This document shows, one piece after another, positions 27,392 through 35,654 of a stretch of DNA of 64,000 nucleotides. This DNA is from Planctomycetota bacterium (GTDB lineage Bacteria > Planctomycetota > UBA1135 > GCA-002686595), in the NCBI GenBank assembly GCA_016712565.1, contig JADJQU010000003.1, positions 496,001-560,000 on the forward strand, read 5' to 3'. Positions within the stretch are counted from its first letter, which is position 1. Every line of letters starts with the position of its first letter. The position numbers and the translations under genes are program-made. The notes below the pieces were generated by a model that did not search any database, was not told the DNA's origin, and saw only the letters and a list, made by a program, of their open reading frames with translations.

Positions 27392-28633
27392 GTGGTTAAT
27401 TTCAAGTACGCTGCGAAGAAGACGACCGGCCAGAAGGTCGAGGGAACGATCCAGGCCGACGACAAGAACCAGGCCCTGGCGGAGCTCCGCCGCCAGAATC
27501 TGACGGTCTTGAACGTCGAGGCGGTCACCACCAAGGCGGCCCGCACCTTCAAGCTGGGCGGGAAGGGTGGCGGCCTGTTCAACCGCGGGCCCTCCGTGGA
27601 TCGCAACGAGCTGGTGCTGTTCACGCGCCAGCTGGCGACCATGGTGGCCTCCGGTCTGGCGCTGCTCGAGGCCATCGACGTGCTGGGCGAGCAGGCGGAC
27701 ACCAAGGGACTGCGCGAGACCTGCAGGAAGCTCGGTGCCGAACTGCGTGCCGGTTCCGATCTGTCGAGCGCCATGGAGACCTGCCCGCGCGCCTTCAATC
27801 CGCTGTACGTCTCGATGGTGCGCGCGGGCGAGGCCTCCGGTCAGATGGACGTGATCCTCGAGCGCCTGGCGGACTACCAGGAAGCGAGCCAGGCCCTGTC
27901 GCGGGAAATCCGTTCGGCGATGACCTACCCGGTCATCTCGCTGACCCTGGTGCTCGGCATCACGGCCTTCCTGATGATCGGCGTGGTTCCCACTTTCAAG
28001 CAGGTGTTCGAGGGCCTGGGCGCCAAGCTGCCTGGCATCACCCTGTTCGTGCTGGGCACGAGCGACTTCCTGCGGGCCAACTGGCTCGCGATCCTGGGCG
28101 GCTTCGCCGGCACCATCGGCGGTCTGGTCGTGTTCAAGAAGACCGCCACCGGCCGCCACGTGTTCGACGTGATCGCGCTGCGCGTGCCGGTCTTCGGTCC
28201 CTTGGCCCGCAAGGTGGCCCTGGCACGCTTCTCGCGCACCTTCGCCACGCTGATCCGTTCCGGCGTGCCGATCATGGCCACCCTGGAAATCGTCTCGAAC
28301 ACCGCGGGCAACACCGTGATCTCGAACGCGGTGGACGCTTCGCGCGAAAGCGTGAAGTCCGGTCAGCTGCTTTCCGACCCGCTGGGACGCACCAAGGTGT
28401 TCCCCTCGATGGTCGTGCGCATGATCGCCATCGGCGAGAAGACCGGCAGCCTCGAAGCCCTGCTGGAGAAGATCGCCGAGTTCTACGACAGCCAGGTCAA
28501 GGCCGCGATCAAGTCCCTGACCAGCCTGATCGAACCGATCCTGATCACCTTCATGGGCGTGATCGTGGGCGGCGTCGTGCTCAGCGTGTTCCTCCCGATC
28601 CTCGAGGTCGTGGGCAACCTGGGCGGCAAGTGA
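27392..28633 (+). CDS. pilC: Type IV pilus inner-membrane platform protein PilC (GspF family)
   Basis: Polytopic platform protein on which PilB and PilT act. It has 413 residues and starts at GTG 27392, with GGGAAAC just upstream. Two GspF domains are visible (FTRQLATMVASGLALLEAIDVL near residue 70, and FSRTFATLIRSGVPIMATLEIV near residue 280). Three hydrophobic segments are typical of the family. The C-terminus LISLxEPILITFMGVIVGG-type stretch is characteristic. A strong hairpin follows the stop. Confidence 0.95.
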   Translation: MVNFKYAAKKTTGQKVEGTIQADDKNQALAELRRQNLTVLNVEAVTTKAARTFKLGGKGGGLFNRGPSVDRNELVLFTRQLATMVASGLALLEAIDVLGEQADTKGLRETCRKLGAELRAGSDLSSAMETCPRAFNPLYVSMVRAGEASGQMDVILERLADYQEASQALSREIRSAMTYPVISLTLVLGITAFLMIGVVPTFKQVFEGLGAKLPGITLFVLGTSDFLRANWLAILGGFAGTIGGLVVFKKTATGRHVFDVIALRVPVFGPLARKVALARFSRTFATLIRSGVPIMATLEIVSNTAGNTVISNAVDASRESVKSGQLLSDPLGRTKVFPSMVVRMIAIGEKTGSLEALLEKIAEFYDSQVKAAIKSLTSLIEPILITFMGVIVGGVVLSVFLPILEVVGNLGGK

Positions 28634-28669
28634 CGACCGGCCGCATCCGCGGCCTGGACGGATGGGGGG

Positions 28670-28704
28670 GCGGGGCCGGTCCTGGGGGCCGGCCCCGCTC
28701 GTTT
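28670..28704 (+). terminator. 10-bp hairpin after pilC, probable terminator
   Basis: GCGGGGCCGG (28670-28679) pairs perfectly with 28689-28698 around a 9-base loop and is followed by TCGTTTCG. It separates the pilT-pilB-pilC operon from the pilin gene and explains independent pilin expression. Confidence 0.6.
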
Positions 28705-28832
28705 CGTGGCGCAACCAGAGCCCAGCGCCGCGGAGGCCAGCGGAAGTTCTTCCATCAGAACGGGTTCGGGGTGGGGGGGTGGTCTGGGGCCCCGGGCGGC
28801 CTCGGTGGGGTCCCCCGGGCCGATGCGGGGGC

Positions 28833-28848
28833 TGGCCCGCGGTTCGCA
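28833..28848 (+). promoter_or_regulatory. Sigma-54-like -24/-12 element upstream of the pilin gene
   Basis: TGGCCCGCGGTTCGCA keeps the GG and GC dinucleotides at the spacing of TGGCAC-N5-TTGCA. Pilin genes are sigma-54-dependent in several bacteria. In DNA this GC-rich a chance match is likely, and the site would leave a leader of over 300 bases. Confidence 0.25.
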
Positions 28849-29175
28849 CCGCCTGTGGCCGGGCCCCGGGCCTCGGCGGAGGCCCAGGGGTCGGCGAGCC
28901 CTCGCGGGTCGTTCTTCCCCGCCCGCGAGAAAAAAGTGGGAAAAACTCCCTCCCGCTCAAGGCCGCCGCGCACCGGGGCCGATCCATGCCCCGTCGAACG
29001 CCGCCCGCCGGACAGGGATGACCTGGAGGGGGGGTGGGAGGGACGGTCCGCGTGGACCGCCCCGAAACTCGCGAACGACGCCGGGTCAGTCCGGCACCGT
29101 TCGGTTCACAAAGCAACCCTCCCACGTGGGGAAAAAACTGCTGGAAGCGACGGCCAAGGGGCACGAAGCAGGCAG

Positions 29176-29931
29176 ATGGAAAAAGCCAAGATGATGACCA
29201 ACCGCAAGACCGCAGGTTTCACCCTGATCGAACTCATGATCGTGGTCGCGATCATCGCGATCATCGCGTCAGTCGCGATCCCGAAGCTGCTTTCCGCCCG
29301 CCTCTCGGCCAACGAGTCGGCGGCGATCAGCACGCTGCGCTCGCTGTCCTCCTCGCAGGCGCAAGTGCAGTCCTCCGGCGCCATCGACTCCGATGGTGAC
29401 GGTGCGGGCGAATACGGCTACTTCGCCGAGCTCGCCGGTGCACAGCCGGTGCGCGTGACCGTCGCCGGCGCCGCGGCCGCTGGTGTCGCCGGTACCGACA
29501 ACCTGACCCCGTCCGTGATGTCCTCGGCCTTCGGTGCGGTCAACGCCACCAGCCAAGTGTCGCGCTCGGGCTACTTCTATCAGATCTGGCTGCCCGCCGC
29601 GACGGTCGGTGCTGCGACCGCCGGCATCGCGGAAGACCCGACGACGGGCGGCAAGCTGGCCGGTCCGTTCCCGGATTCCGACAACGGCGAAGTGATGTGG
29701 TGCTGCTACGCCTGGCCGATCCAAGCGGCCCAGACCGGCAACCGCGTGTTCTTCGTCAACCAGGAAGGCGACCTGCTGCAGATGCTGAACCGTCAAGCCC
29801 CGCCGTACAGCACGGCGGTCGCGGGTCCGGCGTTCGACGCCGTGTTCTCGGCGGTGGGCGACATGGGCAGCCCGCTGGGCATCAACGGGGTTGCCGCGAA
29901 CGACACGTTCGCCTGGTCGCCGGTCCAGTAA
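29176..29931 (+). CDS. Type IV prepilin (major pilin candidate)
   Basis: 251-residue prepilin. ATG 29176 gives the leader MEKAKMMTNRKTAG, cut after Gly14; ATG 29191 would give a shorter leader with the same cleavage site. The mature end FTLIELMIVVAIIAIIASVAIP is the class III signal and N-terminal helix, with the conserved Glu at mature position 5. The globular part has a SRSGYFYQIW segment and the pair CC in WCCYAW. Size, its own spacer and promoter region, and a strong terminator suggest a highly expressed major pilin rather than a minor pseudopilin. PilD (20029), PilB and PilC should assemble it. Confidence 0.92.
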   Translation: MEKAKMMTNRKTAGFTLIELMIVVAIIAIIASVAIPKLLSARLSANESAAISTLRSLSSSQAQVQSSGAIDSDGDGAGEYGYFAELAGAQPVRVTVAGAAAAGVAGTDNLTPSVMSSAFGAVNATSQVSRSGYFYQIWLPAATVGAATAGIAEDPTTGGKLAGPFPDSDNGEVMWCCYAWPIQAAQTGNRVFFVNQEGDLLQMLNRQAPPYSTAVAGPAFDAVFSAVGDMGSPLGINGVAANDTFAWSPVQ

Positions 29932-29955
29932 CCGAGCGGCATCCAAGACAGTCTC

Positions 29956-29989
29956 GCGGGGCGTCGCCGGTCCACCGGCGGCGCCCCGC
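29956..29989. terminator. Bidirectional terminator hairpin between pilin gene and tatD
   Basis: A 16-bp stem (one G-U type pair) with a 2-base loop lies in the 60 bases between the convergent pilin and tatD stop codons. Left arm begins GCGGGGCG. Its symmetry would end transcripts from both sides. Confidence 0.8.
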
Positions 29990-29991
29990 GC

Positions 29992-30756
29992 TCATTCCGG
30001 CAGGCCGAACAGCAGGCCCGCGTTGCGCGAGGTGGCGCGCGCCAGGCTCTCGAAGTCGCACCCGCGGACCCGCGCCAGTTCCGCCAGGACCTCGCGCACC
30101 AGGGCGGGCTCGTTGCGCGTGCCGCGCTTGCCCTGGGGAGCGAGGAAGGGGCAGTCGGTCTCCACCAGCAGGCGGTCCAGGGGCACCGCCGCCGCCGCCG
30201 CGCGATTGGCGTCGTTCCGCGGGTAGGTGACCACGCCGCTGAAGGAGATGTAGAGGCCGAGGTCCAGGTAGGGAGCCAGTTCGCGCTCCCCCAGGGTGTA
30301 GCAGTGCATCACGCCGGCCACGCCACGGTACTCCCGCAGCAGGGCCACGGTGTCCCCATGGGCTTCGCGGGAATGGACGATGATCGGCAGGTCCAGCTCC
30401 CGAGCCAGCTCCAGGTGCCAACGGAAGTTGTCGAGCTGGGCCTCGCGCGGAGACAGGTTTCGGAACCAGTCCAGTCCGGTCTCGCCGACGGCCACGCAGG
30501 CCTCCTCGCGGCACAGCGCGGCGATCTCCCGGCGCGATTCCGCGCCGTGCTCCGCGGCATCGTGGGGGTGGATGCCCGCGGTCGGGAACAGGCCGCTTGC
30601 ACCGCGGCACAACTCGAACGCCAAACGGGACGTGGTCGGGTTCGTGCCCACGACCACCATCCGCGACACGCCCGCCTCCCGTGCGCGGGCGAGGACCTCG
30701 GAGCGGTCGGCGTCGTACTCGGTCCAGAAGACGTGGGCGTGGGTGTCCGTGATCAC
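29992..30756 (-). CDS. tatD: TatD-family metal-dependent deoxyribonuclease
   Basis: 254-residue TIM-barrel hydrolase of the TatD family (3'-5' DNA exonuclease / D-aminoacyl-tRNA-like hydrolase fold). The start is GTG at 30756, giving ITDTHAHVFW with the metal-binding HxH at once. Further motifs are GIHPHDA, VGETGLDWFRNLSPREAQ, PIIVHSREA, MHCYTLG and LVETDCPFLAP, all in family order. The start overlaps the stop of the upstream lipoprotein gene by four bases (GTGA), so the two are probably co-translated. The open frame reaches further upstream, but that part is shadow. Confidence 0.92.
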   Translation of the reverse strand: MITDTHAHVFWTEYDADRSEVLARAREAGVSRMVVVGTNPTTSRLAFELCRGASGLFPTAGIHPHDAAEHGAESRREIAALCREEACVAVGETGLDWFRNLSPREAQLDNFRWHLELARELDLPIIVHSREAHGDTVALLREYRGVAGVMHCYTLGERELAPYLDLGLYISFSGVVTYPRNDANRAAAAAVPLDRLLVETDCPFLAPQGKRGTRNEPALVREVLAELARVRGCDFESLARATSRNAGLLFGLPE

Positions 30757-31763
30757 TGGCAGTTCTTGGAGAGCATGTCCGCGAGGAACAGGGCGAAGGC
30801 GTCGTCGGTCTCCCGGGAACCGACGCGCTCCAGCAGGGCGCATAGCTCGGGCCGCGGCAGGGAATCGCGCAGGGCCTGGGCTGCCTTGCGCCGCAGCAGT
30901 CCGTCCGAGCCCGATTCCACGAGCACGGTCTCCAGGGCCCTCCGTCCGCGCGTGCTGTCGCGCTCGCGCCCCAGTTCCTCCACCGCCACGTAGCGCGTGT
31001 CGGGCAGCTGCTCGAGGTCCGTGGCGATCCGGCCCAGGGTCTCGTCCACGGGCTGACGGATCGCCCGCGCCGCCGAGGTCCAGTGGCGCAGCATCTGCTC
31101 CTTGGGGGGGAACGTCACGTTGGGCCGCGGATCGAGGACCACCGGGCCGAAGAGCCGCACGGCCGAGGCGGGGGAACTGAGGGCCAAGAGCCGCACGGCC
31201 TCGTTGCGCACGCCCAACGTGCTTTGGCCGTCGTAGGTGAGCGAAAGCTGCTCCAGCAGCGGCCGAGTGAGTTCGCGGTCGGTGCTGGCCGCGACGGTGA
31301 GCAGCGCCACGCGCCATTCGTCGGCTGCCGTGGGCTCCGCGGCAAAGGCCCGCAGCGCAGCCGGGGCCAGGGTCGCCGGGCCGCGCTGGAGTTCCTCCAG
31401 GAGCATCCGCTTGGCGTCCCGCCACTCGCGCAGCTTGTCACTGGTGGAGGTGGGGGAGATCGGCGTGAAGACCCGCCTCAGGTCCTCCACGCGGGAGACG
31501 GCCGCCGGATCCAGGGGCTGGGCGGGCAGGGCCGCTCCGGGCTCCCCCGGGGTGCCGGTCCCGGTGGCCGGGTTCCCGGGGGCCCCGTGCTCGGGGGCGG
31601 GGTGCCCGGGTTCGCAGGCCGGGCCGAGGACCAGCAGCAGCGCCAGGAGCGCCAAGCTTGCGCCCCGCCAGGGGGACCGGGTGTGCGAAGCCGCTCGCCC
31701 GGTGAGCGATTTCCAACGGGTGTGCGGGTTCGGATCGGGGGGGAGGACGGCGGTGGGTGTCAT
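30753..31763 (-). CDS. Predicted lipoprotein with HEAT-like helical repeats
   Basis: 336-residue protein from ATG 31763. A long N-terminal region (about 1-50) ends in a lipobox LGPAC (Cys50). A Pro/Gly linker follows, then an alpha-helical part with repeating Leu/Ala-rich segments (RNEAVRLLALSSPASAVRLF, LRRKAAQALRDSLPRPELCALL) that look like HEAT repeats. I do not recognise a specific family. It is translationally coupled to tatD (GTGA overlap) and divergent from the surface lipoprotein at 32178. An earlier ATG at 31808 is possible but gives an implausibly long signal region. Confidence 0.65.
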   Translation of the reverse strand: MTPTAVLPPDPNPHTRWKSLTGRAASHTRSPWRGASLALLALLLVLGPACEPGHPAPEHGAPGNPATGTGTPGEPGAALPAQPLDPAAVSRVEDLRRVFTPISPTSTSDKLREWRDAKRMLLEELQRGPATLAPAALRAFAAEPTAADEWRVALLTVAASTDRELTRPLLEQLSLTYDGQSTLGVRNEAVRLLALSSPASAVRLFGPVVLDPRPNVTFPPKEQMLRHWTSAARAIRQPVDETLGRIATDLEQLPDTRYVAVEELGRERDSTRGRRALETVLVESGSDGLLRRKAAQALRDSLPRPELCALLERVGSRETDDAFALFLADMLSKNCQ

Positions 31764-32177
31764 GGGAGGGGTTCGGGAGGCAATGACCGGGAGGGGGCGC
31801 CGAGGCACGGGATTTGAGCCCCTCGGGGAGGGCCGTGGGCGACCCCAGCGCCCCCGGGGCCGCCCGACCCGTCGGGGAGCGTGGCTTCCAGGCCGGGGCC
31901 GGGCCCCGAGAGTCGCAAAACTCTGGCAACTCCGCGACCCTCCCTTCTATAGTGCTCAGCCTCGACAGCTCGGAAGCGGCCGTTGGACAGGTCCGGTCGG
32001 GCCCCCGCGTGGGGTCCCCTGGAGGGTCCGACGCCTGTCTCCCGGCCGCCGGGACTGCCAGCCCCCGGCAGAGCTCCGATCCGCAGTACGACCCCCACGC
32101 TCCGGACCGGGTTCCCCTCACACTCCTGTCCATCCAGCAGCAGGCGCGCCCCCCCCAGCGCGCCAGGTGATCACGCA
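31764..32177. promoter_or_regulatory. Divergent intergenic region (0.41 kb) with a possible plus-strand promoter
   Basis: Separates the minus-strand lipoprotein/tatD pair from the plus-strand lipoprotein at 32178. The only recognisable promoter-like pair is TGGCAA (31924-31929) and TATAGT (31948-31953) with an 18-base spacer, reading toward 32178. The -35 box is weak. No gene is seen. Confidence 0.3.
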
Positions 32178-35100
32178 ATGAATCGACTGGGCATTTTCGT
32201 CACGGTCCTCGCCCTCGGCGCGGGCGGCCTGTCCTCTTCGTGCAGCAAGGCGGGCTCCGGCGCGACCGGCGCCATGTTCATCGAGTCCTGCGGGCTGAAC
32301 TGCAGCTCCAACGGAGCCACCGGCGGGCAGATCTCCTGCGGGGTGATCAGCATCTACAAGAACCAGGAGATCGGCATCCTGTTCTCGAAGCCGGTCGATT
32401 TCGGCTCGGTCGGCAACCAGAGCTTTCAGATCGCCGACACCACCAACGCGTCGATTCCGGTGGGCTCCTTCTTGCTGGATCCCTTCGACAGCCGCCGGGT
32501 GATCTTCCGTCCGTCGCTGACGTTCGACGTCAACGGCAACCCCGTCTTCGGGTTCCGTGACAACGCCACCTACCAGATCTTCGTCCCCGGCAGGGTCCAG
32601 GGCGACCCGGCCCCGTTCATCAACTCCACGGGCGGCACGGAAAACGCCAGCCGGATGGACTGCACGGTCCTCACCAGCCTGGGCATCAACGACCCTGTTC
32701 CCGGGCCGCCGCTCGGCTCGGTCTTCGTGTCCACGCCTGGCAACCCCAGCACTCCCGCCAACGGCGCCACCGGAGTCCTGCTGACCTCCAAGGTCACGCT
32801 CCAGTTCAACGACTTGATGAACATCGGCACCCTGGTGCAGCCGGGCTCCGGCACATCGCCGTCGATCACCGTCAAGCTGGACCCGGACGGCAACGTGGCC
32901 AACACCAGCGATCAGGTCGTGCTGCAGGGGACCTTCACGTTCTCCCTGGACCAGCTCGCCCTGCAGACGACGGTGGTGTTCACGCCGGCCCAGCCGTTCC
33001 CGGGCGCCGGGACCAACCTGGCGAGCCCGCGCAAGATCGTCGTCAACCTCTCGAACACCATCCGCGACCTGACGGGCAACACGATCGGCAACGCGGGTCC
33101 GGTGGCCTTCACGCCCCAGCAAGTCACCTTCCCGCCGGTGACGATTCCCACGGGCGGTGAGCAGTTCACCAATCTGAACAACTGCGACCAGAATCGCAGC
33201 GGCGCCTCCTGGGGCGAAAGCACCTTGGGGCGTCTGACGCCCGGCCTCGGCGGCGGCTCCGGCCGCCTGGGCGACCTGCGGGTCGCGGCCGGCGAGACCG
33301 TGACCCTGCACACGGGCCCGACCTTCGGGGTCGGCCGCATCCAGTTCATCAACACCGCCCCCCTCGACGGCGACATCGTCGACATCAACGGGGTCCAGTT
33401 CCAGATCCTCGACGGGTTCGGGACCGGCGGCGGGTTCGTTAATTCGAGGGGCTCCTTCGGCCTGACCCTGGCCAACCTGGCCAGGGAGCTGAACAACAGC
33501 GTCAATCCCCTCGTGTCCGGCGCGACGTACTCGATCGAGAACAGCACCACGCTGAAGATCGTGTCCGACACCGTCGGCGCCACCGGGCTCAACTACACGT
33601 TCGACGCCTACCGGATCATCGGCGGCGGGCCGGTCGCCACTCCCTCCGTGGCTTTCATTTCCGGCCCAACGGTCCCGGTGGGCACTGCCCACTTGCTGGA
33701 CGGCGTGGATGCGGAGGCCTTCGCCGCAGGCAACCTGGTCGACAACTTCGACTTCCAGGCCAATCCGGGCGGCACTCCCAACGACATCGCCGTGGCCAAC
33801 GGCAACTTCGAATTCGCCTCGCTGGTGGTGGAGTCGGGCGGCCTCCTGCGCCTGGTCGGTCCCAACGCGGCGCGCGTCCTCGTCCGCGGCAAGGCCGTGG
33901 TCCAGGGCCTGATCGACGTGTCCGGCGAATCCAAGGGAACCCACCAATCGGACGACCCGGCCGGTCAATTGGCGGCCGACGGCGGTCCGAACGCGGGTTC
34001 CGGCGGCGCGGGCGCTGACCGTCCGGACAACACGGGCACGGACCTGCTCGCCCCCGGGGCGCTGGAGCCTTTCCGCCCCTGGAATTTCGGCATCGTGAAC
34101 CCGGGCGCGTCGCTCGCGGGCGGTGCCGGCGTCGGCGTGGGCCAAGTGGGCACCATCGCCGCGGGCCCCCAAGGCCTGCCGCACCCCGGAGCGTTCCCGG
34201 TCACGCGCACCAACCTCGGTGCCATGCAGACGGACGCGTCCTGCGTCTCGGAGCAGGTGGGTGCGGCCGGCGGCGGCGGTGCCTATTCACTGGATGGCGG
34301 CATCGGTGTCGCCGTGGCCAACAACCCCGTGGCCATTCAGGGGGCGTCCAACACGCCCCCGGACACGGCCGGCGGTGACGCCACGAACGTGGGCCTGGAA
34401 GCGCCCACGGCGGTCCCCTTGAACAAGCGCAAGCTCACCCCCGAGAAGGGCCACCTGAAGGGCGGCTCGGGCGGCGGCGGGGCTGGTGCCCACGTGGCCC
34501 AGACCGCGACCAACGCGAACGGTGTGCCCGAGGCCTGCATCGACGCGGGCGCGGCGATCACGAACTACCGCTCCCACAGCGCGGGCGCGGGTGGCGGCGG
34601 CGGCGGTGCGATCCAACTCCAAGCGGGTCGCTCCTTGGCGCTGGGCGGAGGCATTGACGCTTCCGGCGGCGACGGAGGCAGCGCCGATGAGAACAACCTG
34701 ATCAGCACCGCGCGCCTCGCGGCCCCCGGCGGCGGGGGCTCGGGCGGAGCGATCCTGCTGCAGGCCAAGCAGCTCTTCCTGTCCGCCGTGCCGTCGCGCA
34801 TGTCGATCGCGGGCGGCCTCGGCGGTGTGGGCTTCACCACGGCCTTCGGCCCGTCCCTGGGCGGTGCCGGCGGCCCGGGACTGGCGCGCGTGGAGGCGGA
34901 GATCGCCCCGCTGGCCATCGACGTGGCAGCGATCCTCGACCCCATCGACCCGCTGGATCCCACGTCCCTCGACTACCTGAGCGTCGGGACCTTCGTCCGC
35001 TCCCGCAACACTCCCGCATCCTTCCAGGGCGCGCAGTCCTGCTGGATGCGGCCCACCGGCAGCTTCTTCGCGGTCGATTTCTCTGCGGACGCCGTCGGCG

Positions 35101-35513
35101 CCCCGGGCTGGGACATGGACCTCGTCCTGGATTTCGGTGCGGGTCCGGTCACGGTTCCGTACCGCGCCCCCAACGGCATCCTGCCCGGCGGCCAGACCTA
35201 CGAGCAATTCTGGGGTCAACTGCTGGACGCGGCCCTGCAGGTGGGTGAAGTGGGAGCTCCGATCGTGGTGCGCTTCCAGGGCGCCAAGCTCACCGGTGCC
35301 ATGCCCGATCCCTGCAACGTGGACATCAGCGGGCCCAGCTCTCCCCTGGCTCCGGGTTCCCTGACCCCCTGGGTGCGTCACCCGTCCGAGCTCAACGACT
35401 TCGGCACGCAGCCGGACATGGTCCGCTTCGTGATCCTCTTCGACGCATCCAAGCTGGACTTCCAGAAGATCGTCGGCGTCACCAACCTGCGCATCCAGGC
35501 CCAGCCCAACTGA
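32178..35513 (+). CDS. Glycine-rich Ig-like surface lipoprotein (fourth family member)
   Basis: 1111-residue lipoprotein with lipobox SSSC (Cys22). ATG 32178 has AGGTGA upstream. The order of parts matches the gene at 14565: Ig-like modules (NQEIGILFSKPVDFGSVGNQ; LQFNDLMNIG), a beta-rich segment (ASLVVESGGLLRLVGPNAAR, residues about 550-580), glycine-rich blocks (GGAGVGVGQVG, GGSGGGGAGA, AGAGGGGGGA), and a C-terminal domain. The N-terminal region carries several cysteines absent from the paralogue. Function unknown; a surface role is inferred from the lipobox and the Ig-like modules. A strong hairpin ends the transcript at 35574. Confidence 0.82.
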   Translation: MNRLGIFVTVLALGAGGLSSSCSKAGSGATGAMFIESCGLNCSSNGATGGQISCGVISIYKNQEIGILFSKPVDFGSVGNQSFQIADTTNASIPVGSFLLDPFDSRRVIFRPSLTFDVNGNPVFGFRDNATYQIFVPGRVQGDPAPFINSTGGTENASRMDCTVLTSLGINDPVPGPPLGSVFVSTPGNPSTPANGATGVLLTSKVTLQFNDLMNIGTLVQPGSGTSPSITVKLDPDGNVANTSDQVVLQGTFTFSLDQLALQTTVVFTPAQPFPGAGTNLASPRKIVVNLSNTIRDLTGNTIGNAGPVAFTPQQVTFPPVTIPTGGEQFTNLNNCDQNRSGASWGESTLGRLTPGLGGGSGRLGDLRVAAGETVTLHTGPTFGVGRIQFINTAPLDGDIVDINGVQFQILDGFGTGGGFVNSRGSFGLTLANLARELNNSVNPLVSGATYSIENSTTLKIVSDTVGATGLNYTFDAYRIIGGGPVATPSVAFISGPTVPVGTAHLLDGVDAEAFAAGNLVDNFDFQANPGGTPNDIAVANGNFEFASLVVESGGLLRLVGPNAARVLVRGKAVVQGLIDVSGESKGTHQSDDPAGQLAADGGPNAGSGGAGADRPDNTGTDLLAPGALEPFRPWNFGIVNPGASLAGGAGVGVGQVGTIAAGPQGLPHPGAFPVTRTNLGAMQTDASCVSEQVGAAGGGGAYSLDGGIGVAVANNPVAIQGASNTPPDTAGGDATNVGLEAPTAVPLNKRKLTPEKGHLKGGSGGGGAGAHVAQTATNANGVPEACIDAGAAITNYRSHSAGAGGGGGGAIQLQAGRSLALGGGIDASGGDGGSADENNLISTARLAAPGGGGSGGAILLQAKQLFLSAVPSRMSIAGGLGGVGFTTAFGPSLGGAGGPGLARVEAEIAPLAIDVAAILDPIDPLDPTSLDYLSVGTFVRSRNTPASFQGAQSCWMRPTGSFFAVDFSADAVGAPGWDMDLVLDFGAGPVTVPYRAPNGILPGGQTYEQFWGQLLDAALQVGEVGAPIVVRFQGAKLTGAMPDPCNVDISGPSSPLAPGSLTPWVRHPSELNDFGTQPDMVRFVILFDASKLDFQKIVGVTNLRIQAQPN

Positions 35514-35573
35514 GGTCTGGCGCGATGTTCGCGCGCACGAACCTGAACGCGCGACTGGAATGAGGAGTCTCCA

Positions 35574-35617
35574 CGGCCCGCCGACGATCCCGCGATCGTC
35601 CGCGGGCCGCTTCCTTG
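35574..35617 (+). terminator. Long hairpin after the 32178 lipoprotein gene
   Basis: GGCCCGC-C-GACGATC pairs with GATCGTC-C-GCGGGCC around a 4-base loop (7+7 bp with one C/C mismatch), followed by CTTCCTT. It lies 60 bases after the stop and 37 before the next start. Confidence 0.65.
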
Positions 35618-35654
35618 GTGGGAGTCCGCGGAGGATCCTCCGGGTTCCCCGCCG

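Larger units (their letters stand above)
28634..29175 (+). other. 0.54-kb spacer upstream of the pilin gene
   Basis: No coding frame of convincing composition. It holds the pilC hairpin (28670-28698) and a sigma-54-like element (28833-28848). There are AT-richer runs near 28930 (GAAAAAAGTGGGAAAAA) and 29130 (GGGGAAAAAAC), likely part of the pilin promoter and leader. A long untranslated leader is plausible. Confidence 0.45.

Noticed and set aside
30757..31425. Long N-terminal extension of TatD
   Set aside because: The extra 220 residues are an out-of-frame reading of the upstream lipoprotein gene. TatD homology starts at the GTG at 30756.
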